Shown here: piece after piece, positions 27,162 to 36,540 of the stretch
Layout: every line of letters starts with the position of its first letter
Position numbering within the stretch: the first letter of the stretch is position 1
DNA from: an uncultured Actinomycetes bacterium
Lineage (GTDB): Bacteria > Actinomycetota > Acidimicrobiia > Acidimicrobiales > Acidimicrobilacustridaceae
Length of the DNA: 64,000 bases
Direction of reading: 5' to 3'
Assembly (NCBI GenBank): GCA_937876315.1
Contig: CALEHQ010000006.1
Coordinates: 62,001 to 126,000 of the forward strand
Made by a program: the position numbers and the translations under genes
The notes under the pieces: generated by a model
What the model was told of the DNA's origin: nothing
Seen by the model: the letters and a program-made list of their open reading frames with translations, nothing else
Database searches by the model: none

Positions 27162-27868
27162 GCAGAGTTGTGCTGGTTACTGGCGGAAACCGAGGTATCG
27201 GACTGGCGTGCGCCAAAGCCTTCGCTGCAGCCGGCCACAAGGTTGCGATCACCCACCGCAGCGCTGCGCCCACCGATGCCGGAGATCTTCTTTGCGTGCA
27301 ATGCGATGTCACCGACACCGAACAGGTTGAAGCGGCATTCACTGAGATTGAAGAAAAACTCGGTCCGGTAGAGGTTCTTGTGTCCAACGCTGGAATGACT
27401 ATCGACAAACTCGTTCTGCGCATGACTGACGAGGATTTCTCTGACGTCATCGACGCCAACCTCGTCGGTGGATTCCGTGCCGCTCGTCGCGCCGTTCCCA
27501 AAATGATGCGCGCTCGCTGGGGTCGCATCATCTTCATCGGATCGGTTGTCGGCTCGGTCGGTCAAGCCGGTCAAGCGAATTATGCAGCATCGAAGGCCGG
27601 TCTTGTCGGCCTTGCGCGGTCACTCGCTCATGAATTCGCGTCGCGCAATGTCACCGTGAATGTCGTCGCCCCAGGACCTGTCGCCACCGATATGTTCGCC
27701 GCCGTCGACGACGCGATGCGCGACTCCATCACCAGCGCTGTCCCCCTCGGCCGCATGGGTCAGCCCGACGAAATCGCCGCCGCCGTTTCCTTCCTCGCCT
27801 CGGAGGAGGCCGGCTACATCACCGGTGCCGTTCTGCCGGTTGATGGTGGCCTCGGAATGGGCGGCTAA
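27158..27868 (+). CDS. fabG: 3-oxoacyl-ACP reductase (FabG)
   Basis: This NADPH-dependent SDR has the cofactor loop VTGGNRGIG near residue 6, SNAG near 79, and the active-site YAASKAG near 141, and ends in ITGAVLPVDGGLGMGG. The ATG at 27158 has GGAGGA upstream and overlaps the fabH TGA. Position within the fab operon makes FabG much more likely than another SDR. A gap of 70 nt follows before acpP. Confidence 0.93.
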   Translation: MSRVVLVTGGNRGIGLACAKAFAAAGHKVAITHRSAAPTDAGDLLCVQCDVTDTEQVEAAFTEIEEKLGPVEVLVSNAGMTIDKLVLRMTDEDFSDVIDANLVGGFRAARRAVPKMMRARWGRIIFIGSVVGSVGQAGQANYAASKAGLVGLARSLAHEFASRNVTVNVVAPGPVATDMFAAVDDAMRDSITSAVPLGRMGQPDEIAAAVSFLASEEAGYITGAVLPVDGGLGMGG

Positions 27869-27938
27869 CAGCCCTAGCAGCACCAAAACCAATGCGACCC
27901 CCGGCTAGGTTTGTCGCACCGATTACCAAGGAGACCCG

Positions 27939-28172
27939 ATGAGTGACGATTTCGAAAAGTTCAAGGCCTGCGCCGTTGAGATCCTCGCCGTCTCACCCGA
28001 ACAGGTGACGATGGAAGCCAAATTCAGCGAGGACCTCGACGCCGACAGCCTCGACCTCGTCGAGCTGGTCATGAAGCTTGAAGAAGAGTTCGACGTTTCT
28101 GTCGACGAATCTGAGCTTGAGAACATCACGACCGTTGGCGAAGCCTACGAACTGGTGATGTCGAAGCGGTGA
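27939..28172 (+). CDS. acpP: Acyl carrier protein
   Basis: This acidic 77-residue carrier has the phosphopantetheine-attachment serine in DLDADSLDLVELVM near residue 37 and the standard four-helix pattern. AAGGAG lies 6 nt before the ATG. Its stop overlaps the fabF GTG (GTGA). It carries the growing acyl chain between the neighbouring Fab enzymes. Confidence 0.96.
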   Translation: MSDDFEKFKACAVEILAVSPEQVTMEAKFSEDLDADSLDLVELVMKLEEEFDVSVDESELENITTVGEAYELVMSKR

Positions 28173-29350
28173 GCACCAAGCGTCGGGTAGCGATTACAGG
28201 CGTAGGTGTCGTCAGCCCATGCGGCATCGGCACCGAAGCATTCTGGAACGGACTGATTTCGGCCCCGCCCGAAGGGCTGCGTCACATCGAGAACTTCGAT
28301 CCTGAGCCGTATTTTGCCAACCCGAAGGAAGCACGTCGCACCGACCGCTTCGCTCAGTTTGCGCTGGCGGCAGCCGATGAAGCACTGAAAATGTCCGGTG
28401 ATGTCGGCGGCGATCCCACCCGCAAAGGAGTTTGGATCGGCACCGGCATTGGCGGGCTCACTACCCTCGAAGAACAGGTGCTCGTCAACGAGCACAAAGG
28501 TCCTCGACGAGTCAGCCCATTTATGGTCCCGATGCTCATGGCCAACGCAGCATCAGCGGCGATCTCCATGAAGTATGGATGGCAGGGCCCGTGCGAAAAC
28601 ACTTGCACCGCCTGTGCCGCTGGCACACAGTCAGTTGGCAATGCGTACCGACTCATTGTGTCGGGTCTGTGCGATGCCATGGTCACCGGCTCTTCCGAGG
28701 CTGTCATGACGCCCACCTGCATTGCGGGCTTCACCAACATGACCGCAATGTCGTCGGACAACATGTCTCGCCCATTCGACCGAGACCGCAACGGTTTCGT
28801 TCTTGCCGAAGGTTCTGGCATCCTCGTTCTCGAGGAAATGGAATCGGCGAAGGCTCGCGGCGCAACGATCCTCGCGGAATTGATGGGCGCTGCGTCGAAC
28901 GCTGACGCGCACCACATCACTGCCCCGTCTCCTGGCGGCGTTGGAGCCATCAATTGCATGCGCACTGCCATTGCCAATGCTGGCCTTGTGCCCTCCGATG
29001 TCACCTACGTCAACGCTCACGGAACCTCAACACCACTCAACGACGCTGCCGAAGCTGCCGCCATCGCCGAGGTCTTTGGTGACACACCGCCGGCGGTTAC
29101 CTCATTCAAGGGCGTCACTGGTCATGCTCTTGGTGGTGCTGGTTCACTTGAAGCCGTTGGCATTGTGCTTGGCATGCAGAAGGGCGCGATTCCGCCGACT
29201 GCGGGCTACGAGAACGTCGATCCCGATATGGCGCCCATCGACATCGTCGTGGGAGAGGCCCGCGAATGGACTCCTGCTCCGGTGCTATCGAACAGCTTCG
29301 GTTTCGGTGGCCATAACGGCTGCATTGTGATCGGCCCACCTCCGGCCTAA
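28169..29350 (+). CDS. fabF: 3-oxoacyl-ACP synthase II (FabF)
   Basis: The condensing enzyme of elongation has its nucleophile cysteine in TCTACAAGTQS near residue 150 and catalytic histidines in VNAHGTSTPLND near 289 and in GHALGGAGSLE near 325 preceded by the KGVT lysine. The 393 residues are slightly under the usual 410 with no motif lost. The GTG start overlaps the acpP stop, so coupling is tight. It ends the plus-strand fab operon, facing ogt. Confidence 0.95.
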   Translation: MSTKRRVAITGVGVVSPCGIGTEAFWNGLISAPPEGLRHIENFDPEPYFANPKEARRTDRFAQFALAAADEALKMSGDVGGDPTRKGVWIGTGIGGLTTLEEQVLVNEHKGPRRVSPFMVPMLMANAASAAISMKYGWQGPCENTCTACAAGTQSVGNAYRLIVSGLCDAMVTGSSEAVMTPTCIAGFTNMTAMSSDNMSRPFDRDRNGFVLAEGSGILVLEEMESAKARGATILAELMGAASNADAHHITAPSPGGVGAINCMRTAIANAGLVPSDVTYVNAHGTSTPLNDAAEAAAIAEVFGDTPPAVTSFKGVTGHALGGAGSLEAVGIVLGMQKGAIPPTAGYENVDPDMAPIDIVVGEAREWTPAPVLSNSFGFGGHNGCIVIGPPPA

Positions 29351-29358
29351 GTACTTCC

Positions 29359-29826
29359 TCAGTCGAGACTGCCCTCTCGACGCATTAACCACTCTTTGGC
29401 CGGTACTCCCCCGCCAAACTGCCCAATGCCGCCACCGCTTGGCAGCACTCGATGACAAGGCACGATGATGGCGATTGGGTTTGTGGCCATCGCACTTCCT
29501 ACGGCCCGCGCAGCCTTGGGCCGGCCAACACGCTCCGCCAAGTCGCCGTACGTAATCGTTTGCCCGAACGACACGGTTTCGAGAGCGTCCAAAACTTCTC
29601 CGCGAAAACCAGTGCGCGCGCTGCGATCAATCGCCACATCAAACGACGTGCGCACGCCATCGAAGTACTCGCTCAACTGTGTGAGCGCAACTGCCAAGTG
29701 CTCGTCAGCAGTTTCAGTTCCGCTGGCATTCTCGTCTAGGTCGCCAAACCACACGCGACATACACCGACGTCGTTGGCAATGACAGTGAGTGCACCGATC
29801 GGCGTATCGATCAGTGCTTTGGCCAT
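29359..29826 (-). CDS. ogt: Methylated-DNA--protein-cysteine methyltransferase
   Basis: This 155-residue suicide repair protein removes O6-alkyl groups from guanine. The acceptor cysteine is in the strict motif VPCHRV near residue 121, with the DNA-recognition helix around ARAVGSAMATNP and ITYGDLAERVGRP. Normal length for single-domain Ogt. It starts 3 nt after fabZ ends and is the last gene of bcp-fabZ-ogt; it converges on fabF with 8 nt between stops. Confidence 0.92.
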   Translation of the reverse strand: MAKALIDTPIGALTVIANDVGVCRVWFGDLDENASGTETADEHLAVALTQLSEYFDGVRTSFDVAIDRSARTGFRGEVLDALETVSFGQTITYGDLAERVGRPKAARAVGSAMATNPIAIIVPCHRVLPSGGGIGQFGGGVPAKEWLMRREGSLD

Positions 29827-29829
29827 GAG

Positions 29830-30255
29830 TTAGGCGTCGGCAAAGACGAAGAGGAGTTCGGTTTCAGCGGCGGTTTCGCCACCGACATGAGCTCGTCCCG
29901 CACCTTTACCAGCACGAGCCGACATACGGCCGAGCGTGACTTCAAGTTCGAGAACATCGCCGGGCACAACCTGACGACGAAATCTCGACTTCTCAACGCC
30001 ACCGAACAATGGCAACTTTCCGGCGAATGCTGGGTCGCTCAACACCGCGTAGGCACCGAGCTGTGCGATGGCTTCAAGCATGAGTACACCGGGCAACGTT
30101 GGCCGACCGGGAAAGTGCCCCGGAAAGAACCATTCGTCACCAGTAATGCGCCACAAACCCTTTGCTGAAGAACCGATCTCGAGTTGGGTGACCTCATCGA
30201 GAAACAGGAATGGCGGCCGATGCGGAAGTACATCAGCTGGTGCCGGAAAACTCAC
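29830..30255 (-). CDS. fabZ: 3-hydroxyacyl-ACP dehydratase (FabZ)
   Basis: This 141-residue hot-dog protein dehydrates 3-hydroxyacyl-ACP. Signature elements are LPHRPPFLFLDEV near residue 10, and GHFPGRPTLPGVLMLEAIAQ near 44 with catalytic histidine and glutamate. The GTG at 30255 overlaps the bcp stop (GTGA) and opens the standard N-terminus; longer in-frame extension is just bcp read in another frame. It completes the elongation enzymes beside the fab operon, except for an enoyl reductase, which is not in the window. Confidence 0.92.
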   Translation of the reverse strand: MSFPAPADVLPHRPPFLFLDEVTQLEIGSSAKGLWRITGDEWFFPGHFPGRPTLPGVLMLEAIAQLGAYAVLSDPAFAGKLPLFGGVEKSRFRRQVVPGDVLELEVTLGRMSARAGKGAGRAHVGGETAAETELLFVFADA

Positions 30256-30716
30256 TTGCCCAGCGCCTTGAGAAGATTGGCCGGCGTGTCTTTCGGGCTG
30301 ACCTTGTACCAAGCCTGCTCGATCTTGCCCTTTTCGTCGATAAGGAAAGCAGAGCGCACAATGCCCATGTACTTCTTTCCATACATCGACTTTTCGCCCC
30401 ACACGCCGAACTTCTCAGCCACGACATGTTCTGGATCGGACAACAACGTGAAGCCCAGGTTGTACTTGTCGTCGAACTTGGCGAGCTTGGCGGGAAGGTC
30501 AGGACTGATGCCGATGATGACGGTGTCGCCGATCTTTTTGGCGATGTCACGAAGACCACAGCTTTGGGTGGTGCAGCCGGGCGTATCGGCCTTTGGGTAG
30601 AAATACACGAGCACCTTGGCGCCGGCGAAACCAGAGAGCTTCACCTTGGTGTCGGCTTGATCAGCGAGGGTGAATGCCGGCGCTTTCGCCCCAACTGCGA
30701 GTTGTGTGGTTGCCAT
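30252..30716 (-). CDS. bcp: Thioredoxin-dependent peroxiredoxin, Bcp/PrxQ type
   Basis: The 154-residue AhpC/TSA-fold protein has the peroxidatic cysteine in DTPGCTTQSCGLRD near residue 44 with a second cysteine five residues on, the atypical two-cysteine Bcp layout. It reduces hydroperoxides using thioredoxin. TAGTTT lies 6 nt before the ATG at 30716 and no ribosome binding site is seen. It is the promoter-proximal gene of bcp-fabZ-ogt. Confidence 0.93.
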   Translation of the reverse strand: MATTQLAVGAKAPAFTLADQADTKVKLSGFAGAKVLVYFYPKADTPGCTTQSCGLRDIAKKIGDTVIIGISPDLPAKLAKFDDKYNLGFTLLSDPEHVVAEKFGVWGEKSMYGKKYMGIVRSAFLIDEKGKIEQAWYKVSPKDTPANLLKALGK

Positions 30717-30722
30717 GTCCTG

Positions 30723-30728
30723 AAACTA
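30723..30728 (-). promoter_or_regulatory. Candidate leaderless -10 of bcp-fabZ-ogt
   Basis: Minus-strand TAGTTT lies 6 nt before the bcp ATG, with no Shine-Dalgarno sequence. Confidence 0.4.
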
Positions 30729-30783
30729 GCGGGAGAAAACAACTGGGCACGCCGTGGAGATCGAAAGCAGCTGCTTCACGGCA

Positions 30784-30813
30784 AAACGAAAGAAGGAGAG
30801 CACCTTCGTGCTC
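30784..30813 (-). terminator. Intrinsic terminator of the HU gene
   Basis: Read on the minus strand, GAGCAC-GAAG-GTGCTC (30813-30798), extended by two G:C pairs beyond one mismatch, is followed by a T-rich stretch (CCTTCTTTCGTTTT). It lies 28 nt past the HU stop codon, a standard position. Confidence 0.75.
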
Positions 30814-30841
30814 CCCCTCAATCAGAATTGCGTGTTGAAAC

Positions 30842-31126
30842 TCAGGCGCCAGCTTTTGCTGAAGCCTTGAGCTTTGCGCCGGCCGACACCTTCGCGGCGT
30901 TGGTGGCGGGGACCTGGATAGTTGCACCGGTCTGTGGGTTACGAGCGGTACGAGCCTTGCGGTGGGTCTGCTCGAAGCTGATGAAACCCGGGAGCGTCAA
31001 CTTCTCGGCGCCCTTGGCAACAACCTCGTGTGCGATGTCTTCAAACGACTTGAGAGTCTTTTCCACGTCGGCCTTTGTCTGGCCCGTCCGGTTCGAGATC
31101 TCGGCGATGAGTTCGCTCTTGGTCAT
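30842..31126 (-). CDS. HU-family DNA-binding protein
   Basis: This 94-residue nucleoid protein has the HU dimer fold: helical ELIAEISNRTGQTKADVEKTL, the beta-saddle LTLPGFISFEQTHRKARTARNPQTG with the intercalating NPQTG tip, and a short lysine/alanine tail (KASAKAGA). It lacks the long basic tail of mycobacterial HupB. AGGAGG lies 4 nt before the ATG, one of the strongest ribosome binding sites here, and an intrinsic terminator follows, so it is probably a highly expressed single-gene unit. Confidence 0.95.
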   Translation of the reverse strand: MTKSELIAEISNRTGQTKADVEKTLKSFEDIAHEVVAKGAEKLTLPGFISFEQTHRKARTARNPQTGATIQVPATNAAKVSAGAKLKASAKAGA

Positions 31127-31334
31127 GACTTCCTCCTGTTGGCCCAGCCATGTGGCCCGGCACGGGTTGGATTCCGGGTCGGCCCCCGGTCACCTTCGAA
31201 CTCGGGCAGGACCGCCCGATAGCGCTCAAGCATTGCTGCAGTTGAGCCCGAAATGGTGGATGGCAACGGATTTTGTTGCATGACTATGCACTTGGCTGAA
31301 TCGGTGCTGGTCAGAGGGGGAAATGAGACGCCCG
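31127..31334. other. 208-bp intergenic region, HU promoter region
   Basis: Apart from the HU ribosome binding site at its low end, I see no convincing ORF or hairpin. Minus-strand -10 candidates are several and weak, so I do not pick one. Confidence 0.3.
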
Positions 31335-31778
31335 TCACTCCGACGAATTCATCATGAATTTGGCTGAATGGGCGAAATACCCCAGCATCCGGGCCTCATC
31401 CTCTTCGCTCAATGCTCCGGCCTCGACCTCTGCGTTCACCGCGCTGGCCATAAGGCGGAACCAGGCCTCCCGTTCGGCCTCACCAATGACATACGGCTCA
31501 TGGCGCATACGAAGCCGTGGATGGCCTCTCTGCTCGCTATAGGTCTGAGGGCCTCCCCAGAACTGCACGAGGAACATCCGAAGACGTTCACGGGCGCCAT
31601 CGAGATCATCGGCCGGATAGAGCGGGGCCAGGACCGGGTCAGCGATAACGCCGTTGTAAAAACGATCAACAAGACGGTTGAAGAACTCGGGGTCGACCCG
31701 ATCGAACAGCGGTTGCTCGAGCGGGATCTGACGGCGTTCGTTGTCGCCACCGGCATTAGCGGCGTTTGCGTCGGTCAT
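31335..31778 (-). CDS. glbO: Group II truncated haemoglobin (GlbO/TrHbO)
   Basis: This 147-residue globin has the group II pattern: PLFDRVDPEFFNRLVDRFYNGV, then FWGGPQTYSEQRGHPRLRMRHEPY near residue 75-98, with the G8 tryptophan and haem-contact residues. It binds oxygen; in mycobacteria it is tied to respiration. The ATG overlaps the trpA stop (ATGA), so it is the last gene of the trp transcript, an unexpected companion for tryptophan synthesis. Confidence 0.92.
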   Translation of the reverse strand: MTDANAANAGGDNERRQIPLEQPLFDRVDPEFFNRLVDRFYNGVIADPVLAPLYPADDLDGARERLRMFLVQFWGGPQTYSEQRGHPRLRMRHEPYVIGEAEREAWFRLMASAVNAEVEAGALSEEDEARMLGYFAHSAKFMMNSSE

Positions 31779-32605
31779 GACGCGTCGAGCGCAGCACGTA
31801 CTTCAGCGATGAAGGCGCCTGCACCGGCGGGACCTTCACCAGCGACGACACGACGCATGAGCGCCGAACCGATCACGCAACCATCAGCGACTTGGCTGAC
31901 TTCCGCTGCTTGTTCACCGTTCGATACACCAACGCCAACGAGCACAGGCTTGTCGGTGATTGCTTTGAGCCTGCGCGCGATTATGAGCGAAGACTCGGCA
32001 AGAGCATCGCGCTCACCAGTCACGCCGAGAAGACCGACGGCATAAACAAAGCCACGGGAACGAGCGACGACGCGAGGAAGTCGCTCGTCGGGCGCAGTCG
32101 GTGCAGCAAGCATGACGGTTTCGATGCCTGCTGGATCGGCAGCAGATGCCCACGGACCAACCTCTTCAAGCGGAAGGTCCGGAAGGATCGCGGCGCGCAC
32201 ACCAGCCTCGTACATCAACGATGCAAAACGTTCATGGCCCATGTGGAATGCAAGGTTGTAATAGGTCATGACTGCGAGTGGAACACCGGCATCGATGGTG
32301 CGCAGCGTGTCGAGCACGGTGACAGGACTGGCGCCATCGCGCAACGCGAGTTCGCTGGCTTCCTGAATGACGGGACCATCCATGACCGGGTCAGAGAATG
32401 GAATACCGATTTCAATTGCATCGGCACCGGCATCGGCAACTGCGCGAACGACGTCGGGCCATTCATCGTGAAGCCCGCCAGTGACATAGGCAACCAACAA
32501 CTTGCGACCACTTTCGCGAGTGGCACGCAACGAGCGTTCGAACTCCCCCGGTTCAGCAGGCGCGTCGGGAATTGTTAGTCCTTCTTCGGCAAGCGTCGGG
32601 CTCAT
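31775..32605 (-). CDS. trpA: Tryptophan synthase alpha chain
   Basis: TrpA cleaves indole-3-glycerol phosphate to indole, which is channelled to TrpB. The barrel shows the catalytic aspartate and glutamate regions ([24 protein letters not shown] near residue 60), YNLAFHMG, and the phosphate loop [11 protein letters not shown]. The 276 residues are normal. It overlaps trpB (ATGA) and glbO (ATGA). Confidence 0.96.
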   Translation of the reverse strand: MSPTLAEEGLTIPDAPAEPGEFERSLRATRESGRKLLVAYVTGGLHDEWPDVVRAVADAGADAIEIGIPFSDPVMDGPVIQEASELALRDGASPVTVLDTLRTIDAGVPLAVMTYYNLAFHMGHERFASLMYEAGVRAAILPDLPLEEVGPWASAADPAGIETVMLAAPTAPDERLPRVVARSRGFVYAVGLLGVTGERDALAESSLIIARRLKAITDKPVLVGVGVSNGEQAAEVSQVADGCVIGSALMRRVVAGEGPAGAGAFIAEVRAALDAS

Positions 32606-33759
32606 CCCAGGATTTCCATCATTTGCCCGACGTCTTTGTCGCCGCGGCCAGACATGTTGAGTAGCACGGTCTTTCCCGCAAGCTTGGCTCGGTCACGACT
32701 GATCCATGCCAATGCATGAGCAGGTTCGAGTGCCGGGATGATGCCTTCGGTGCGACTGAGAAGTTGGAACGCAGCGATAACTTCATCGTCGGTGACCTGT
32801 TCGTAACGAGCACGGCCGATCGATGAAAGGTGCGAATGCTCAGGGCCGACACCGGGATAATCGAGACCCGCAGAGATCGAGTGGGCTTCTTGCACCTGAC
32901 CAAATTCGTCCTGCATGAGATAGCTCTTCATGCCGTGCACGACGCCGGGCACGCCACGCCCAACAGCAGCGCCACCAGCAGGTTCAACGCCAACAAGTTC
33001 GGCGGTGGTGTCAGCAAAGCCACTGAAGATGCCGATGGCATTTGATCCACCACCAACACATGCGGTGACGACATCGGGAATTTCGTTCTCGAGCAACTTG
33101 GCGCACTGCTCACGAGATTCCTTACCGATGACGGTATGGAATTCGCGGACCATCCACGGATATGGGTGCGGCCCCATTACCGAACCAAGGCAGTAATGGG
33201 TGTTCTCGACGGTGCCGACCCAATCGCGCATGGCTTCGTTCACCGCGTCTTTGAGAGTACGACTGCCAGACATGGCCGGAACAACTTCAGCACCGAGCAA
33301 TCGCATACGAAACACATTGAGGGCCTGCCGCTCCATGTCGACCTCACCCATGAAGACCTTGCACTCCATGCCCATAAGCGCTGCAGCCGTTGCTGATGCG
33401 ACACCGTGCTGGCCGGCGCCGGTTTCGGCAACAAGGCGGGTTTTGCCCATGCGCTTGGCGAGAAGGGCCTGACCAAGCACGTTGTTGATTTTGTGGGAAC
33501 CGGTGTGATTGAGGTCTTCGCGCTTGAGCAGCACGCGCACACCGAGCTCTGCCGAAAGACGGTGACATTCAGTGATCGGCGACGGACGGCCGGCATAATC
33601 GGCAAGCAAACCGTCGAGTTCGTCGCGGAATGATTGATCGGCCCACGCCTCACGGAACGCAGCTTCGAGTTCCTGACAGGCCGGAACGAGGGTCTCGGGC
33701 ACATAGCGGCCCCCGAACTCTCCGAAACGACCGCTTGATGATGGCTCAGGCAGTGACAT
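32602..33759 (-). CDS. trpB: Tryptophan synthase beta chain (TrpB1)
   Basis: This PLP enzyme joins indole and serine. The PLP lysine is in HTGSHKINN near residue 86, the phosphate loop in [10 protein letters not shown] near 235, and the N-terminus [15 protein letters not shown] identifies the TrpB1 class that partners TrpA. TAGCCT lies 6 nt before the ATG at 33759, and its TAG is the trpF stop codon, so trpB-trpA-glbO probably has a promoter of its own. Confidence 0.97.
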   Translation of the reverse strand: MSLPEPSSSGRFGEFGGRYVPETLVPACQELEAAFREAWADQSFRDELDGLLADYAGRPSPITECHRLSAELGVRVLLKREDLNHTGSHKINNVLGQALLAKRMGKTRLVAETGAGQHGVASATAAALMGMECKVFMGEVDMERQALNVFRMRLLGAEVVPAMSGSRTLKDAVNEAMRDWVGTVENTHYCLGSVMGPHPYPWMVREFHTVIGKESREQCAKLLENEIPDVVTACVGGGSNAIGIFSGFADTTAELVGVEPAGGAAVGRGVPGVVHGMKSYLMQDEFGQVQEAHSISAGLDYPGVGPEHSHLSSIGRARYEQVTDDEVIAAFQLLSRTEGIIPALEPAHALAWISRDRAKLAGKTVLLNMSGRGDKDVGQMMEILG

Positions 33760-33765
33760 GGGATG

Positions 33766-33771
33766 AGGCTA
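33766..33771 (-). promoter_or_regulatory. Candidate leaderless -10 of trpB, made partly of the trpF stop codon
   Basis: Minus-strand TAGCCT lies 6 nt before the trpB ATG; the TAG (33771-33769) is the trpF stop. No ribosome binding site is present. Confidence 0.45.
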
Positions 33772-34401
33772 CGCCGGGCCCGGGTCGGTGGAGAACTCGG
33801 ACAGGGCATCTTTCGCAGTCTTGATGAACGCAGCGAGCGCGTCGGGGTCTTTACGGCCCGCAGACGCCTCTACCCCACTCACCACATCGACTCCCCATGG
33901 ACAGACCCGCTCGACTGCTTCGGCCACATTCGCAGCGTTCAGGCCCCCGGCGAGGACCACCCGATGACGCTGCGGTAGATCGGCGATCCGGGACCAGTCG
34001 AAGGTCTCACCCGAGCCGGGAGTGGGTGAATCGAGCAGCACCGCGTCGATCGGATACTCTTGGAGACGTGAGAGCCGAGAATCGTCAGCGGTGAAGACTT
34101 GGATAAGGAACGGAACGGTGTCGCGCAAGGCCTGGGCCACCTCTGGTCCTTCGCTTCCGTGTAATTGCACACCACCGAGTCCTGCGGCGTTCACAATTTC
34201 AAGAATGCGCTCTGCGGACTCGTTGCGGAAGACACCGACCGCAATCGTTTCAGCAGGAAGTTGGGGAATGATCCCCGCAACCGTTGCACGATCAACCTGT
34301 CGTTTTGACTCGGCAAAAATGAAGCCGAGCGCGTCAGCACCGAGGGACACTGCGAGCAGTGCGTCCTCGGCATTCGTTGTTCCGCAGATCTTGATGAACA
34401 C
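33769..34401 (-). CDS. trpF: Phosphoribosylanthranilate isomerase
   Basis: TrpF performs the Amadori rearrangement in tryptophan synthesis. The 210-residue barrel has the catalytic cysteine in IKICGTTN near residue 7, the aspartate region VQVFTADDSRL near 128 and the phosphate-binding VVLAGGLNAANV. Its presence is notable because mycobacteria and streptomycetes lack trpF and use the bifunctional PriA. A TAGCGT hexamer occurs 12 nt before the ATG, farther than usual. Confidence 0.92.
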   Translation of the reverse strand: MFIKICGTTNAEDALLAVSLGADALGFIFAESKRQVDRATVAGIIPQLPAETIAVGVFRNESAERILEIVNAAGLGGVQLHGSEGPEVAQALRDTVPFLIQVFTADDSRLSRLQEYPIDAVLLDSPTPGSGETFDWSRIADLPQRHRVVLAGGLNAANVAEAVERVCPWGVDVVSGVEASAGRKDPDALAAFIKTAKDALSEFSTDPGPA

Positions 34402-34456
34402 GCCGCGACGCTAGCGGCGCGACGTGTTCATCACGCGATCAATTGTTTCGACAGAA

Positions 34457-35710
34457 TCAGACGTCGACCATTCGGCCGCTGAGGTACTCGTCGTAGGCCG
34501 CGAGGTCGAGATGACCGTGTCCGCAGTAGTTGAAAAGAATGACCTTCTCTTCACCGGACTCCTTGGCAGCAAGTGCTTCGTCGATGGCGACGGCAATACC
34601 GTGACCACATTCGGGAGCCGGAACCTTGCCCTCAGCGTTGGCGAACTTGATTGCTGCGTCGAACACCTTGCCCTGATTGATAGCGACAGCTTCCATGCGA
34701 CCCTCATGCACGAGCTTCGAGATAATCGGGGAATCGCCGTGGTAGCGAAGGCCACCAGCGTGGATCGACGGTGGCATGAAATCGGCGCCAAGCGTGTACA
34801 TCGGCATAAGCGGAGTCATCCCGGCAACATCGCCGAAGTCGTACTCGAAACGGCCCTGGGTAAGAGTCGGACACGCGGACGGTTCGACAGCGACAAGACG
34901 AACGCTTTCGTCGGGAACAAATGGGAATGCAATGCCGCCCAGGTTCGATCCGCCACCGCATGGAGCGATAACCACATCGGGAAGTTCTTCACCCGCGGCG
35001 CGGAGCTGATCGCGTGCTTCAAGACCGATCACCGTTTGGTGAAGAAGCACGTGGTTCAGCACGGAGCCGAGTGCGTAATGCGAGTCGTCTCGCTGCACAC
35101 AGTCACGAACAGCATCAGAAATTGCTGCACCAAGCGAACCAGGATTCGACGGATCGTCGATCGGCGACGGAACAACATTTCCGCCCCACACCTCCATCAT
35201 GATCTTGCGATACGGCTTCTGTTCAAAAGAGGCGCGCACCATGTACACCATGCATTCCATGTCGAACTGAGCCGTTGCAAACGAAAGCGCGGTACCCCAC
35301 TGACCTGCACCAGTTTCGGTGGTGAGGCGATTAATGCCTTCCATCTTGTTGTAATAGGCCTGCGGTACGGCGGTGTTCGGCTTATGCGAACCAGCGGGCG
35401 ACACGGACTCGTCCTTGAAGTAGATGCGTGCGGGAGTGTCGAGCATCTTCTCAAGACGTTCAGCACGCACGAGCGGAGTCGGACGCCATAGACGAAGAAT
35501 GTCGAGTACGGGTCCGGGGATGTCGATCCACGGTTCCGGTGACATTTCTTGCATGATCAGTGCCATTGGGAATAGCGGTGCAAGATCGTCAGGCGTGACG
35601 GGTTCACGGGTTCCGGGATGAAGCGGTGGATCCATCGGCGTCGCCAGTCGCGGAAGGATGTTGAACCACGCCGAGGGCATCTCGGATTCGGACATGTTGT
35701 AACGGGTCAT
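34457..35710 (-). CDS. trpB2: Tryptophan synthase beta-like protein (TrpB2)
   Basis: This 417-residue PLP protein belongs to the TrpB2 class: PLP lysine in [11 protein letters not shown] near residue 113, phosphate loop [11 protein letters not shown] near 241, long N-terminus rich in proline ([14 protein letters not shown]) and the C-terminal CGHGHLDL. TrpB2 proteins can make tryptophan from indole and serine without TrpA and often salvage indole. A strong AGGGGGAG precedes the ATG, and TAGGAT about 45 nt upstream is a promoter candidate. It lies between trpC and trpF. Confidence 0.93.
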   Translation of the reverse strand: MTRYNMSESEMPSAWFNILPRLATPMDPPLHPGTREPVTPDDLAPLFPMALIMQEMSPEPWIDIPGPVLDILRLWRPTPLVRAERLEKMLDTPARIYFKDESVSPAGSHKPNTAVPQAYYNKMEGINRLTTETGAGQWGTALSFATAQFDMECMVYMVRASFEQKPYRKIMMEVWGGNVVPSPIDDPSNPGSLGAAISDAVRDCVQRDDSHYALGSVLNHVLLHQTVIGLEARDQLRAAGEELPDVVIAPCGGGSNLGGIAFPFVPDESVRLVAVEPSACPTLTQGRFEYDFGDVAGMTPLMPMYTLGADFMPPSIHAGGLRYHGDSPIISKLVHEGRMEAVAINQGKVFDAAIKFANAEGKVPAPECGHGIAVAIDEALAAKESGEEKVILFNYCGHGHLDLAAYDEYLSGRMVDV

Positions 35711-35745
35711 TATGACTCCCCCTGTCTCGTTGTACGTGGCAGATC

Positions 35746-36540
35746 CTATGGCCGGCGAGCACTCCGAAGCGCTGCGACTCCACCCTCGGGGTCGCCGGAG
35801 GTCACGAGATGTTCGCCTACAAGCACAGCGTGGTAACCAGCGCTGGCCAACATGGCCGCATCTTCCGGGCCCGAAATGCCCGACTCGGCCACGCGCACCA
35901 CTCCAGCAGGCATCTGTGGAGCCATCCTCACTGCTCGGTCGGTATCGACAGCGAACGTCACGAGGTCTCGCTGGTTCACACCGATCAGATCGGCGCCAGC
36001 GGCAACAGCACGATCGAGTTCGGCTTCGTCATGAATTTCGACCAGCGCATCGAACCCGATGGCACGGGATAACTTCAGAAATGACTCAAGCTCGGCTTGA
36101 TCGAGAGCGGCTGCAATCAACAGCACACAGTCGGCACCCATGATGCGGGCATCACACACATCACGAGCACTGACCGTGAAGTCCTTACGTAAGACCGGAA
36201 GTGAACACGCGGCGCTGGCAGCAACAAGATCTTCGATTGATCCACCAAAAAAGTCGATATCAGTGAGCACTGACAAACATGCAGCGCCACCGCGTTCGTA
36301 CTGCTGAGCGAGTTCTATGGGATCGAGACCTGCGGCGAGTTCGCCTTTCGAGGGCGAGCGACGTTTGATCTCGGAAATGACTGCAATGTCCCCCGATGCC
36401 GCAACCGTTTCGAGTGCAGCGCGGAATCCACGGGCAGGCGCGACGGACATCGCCCGCTCGACAAGTTCGTCGAACGGGCGATCGTCGCGAGCCGCAACCT
36501 CTCGGTGCGCCTCAAGAATGCGGTCGAGATAGGTGGTCAG
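35746..36540 (-). CDS. trpC: Indole-3-glycerol-phosphate synthase, probable CTG start
   Basis: TrpC closes the indole ring. The barrel shows [10 protein letters not shown] near residue 57, LRKDF near 117, [10 protein letters not shown] near 187 and VAESGIS near 217. The first ATG (36450) would delete about 30 conserved residues. The sequence upstream encodes the family N-terminus ([19 protein letters not shown]) but has no ATG, GTG or TTG; it opens with CTG at 36540, which overlaps the TGA of the ABM gene (CTGA) and has AAAGGG 9 nt upstream. That gives 264 residues, the normal length. Confidence 0.88.
   Translation of the reverse strand: MTTYLDRILEAHREVAARDDRPFDELVERAMSVAPARGFRAALETVAASGDIAVISEIKRRSPSKGELAAGLDPIELAQQYERGGAACLSVLTDIDFFGGSIEDLVAASAACSLPVLRKDFTVSARDVCDARIMGADCVLLIAAALDQAELESFLKLSRAIGFDALVEIHDEAELDRAVAAGADLIGVNQRDLVTFAVDTDRAVRMAPQMPAGVVRVAESGISGPEDAAMLASAGYHAVLVGEHLVTSGDPEGGVAALRSARRP

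Noticed and set aside
34402-34456. Repeated GCTAGCG words before trpF, hisI and hisD as a family of interspersed repeats
   Set aside because: They are better explained as shared -10 hexamers (TAGCGT) with similar flanks; they are too short for a mobile or REP-type repeat.
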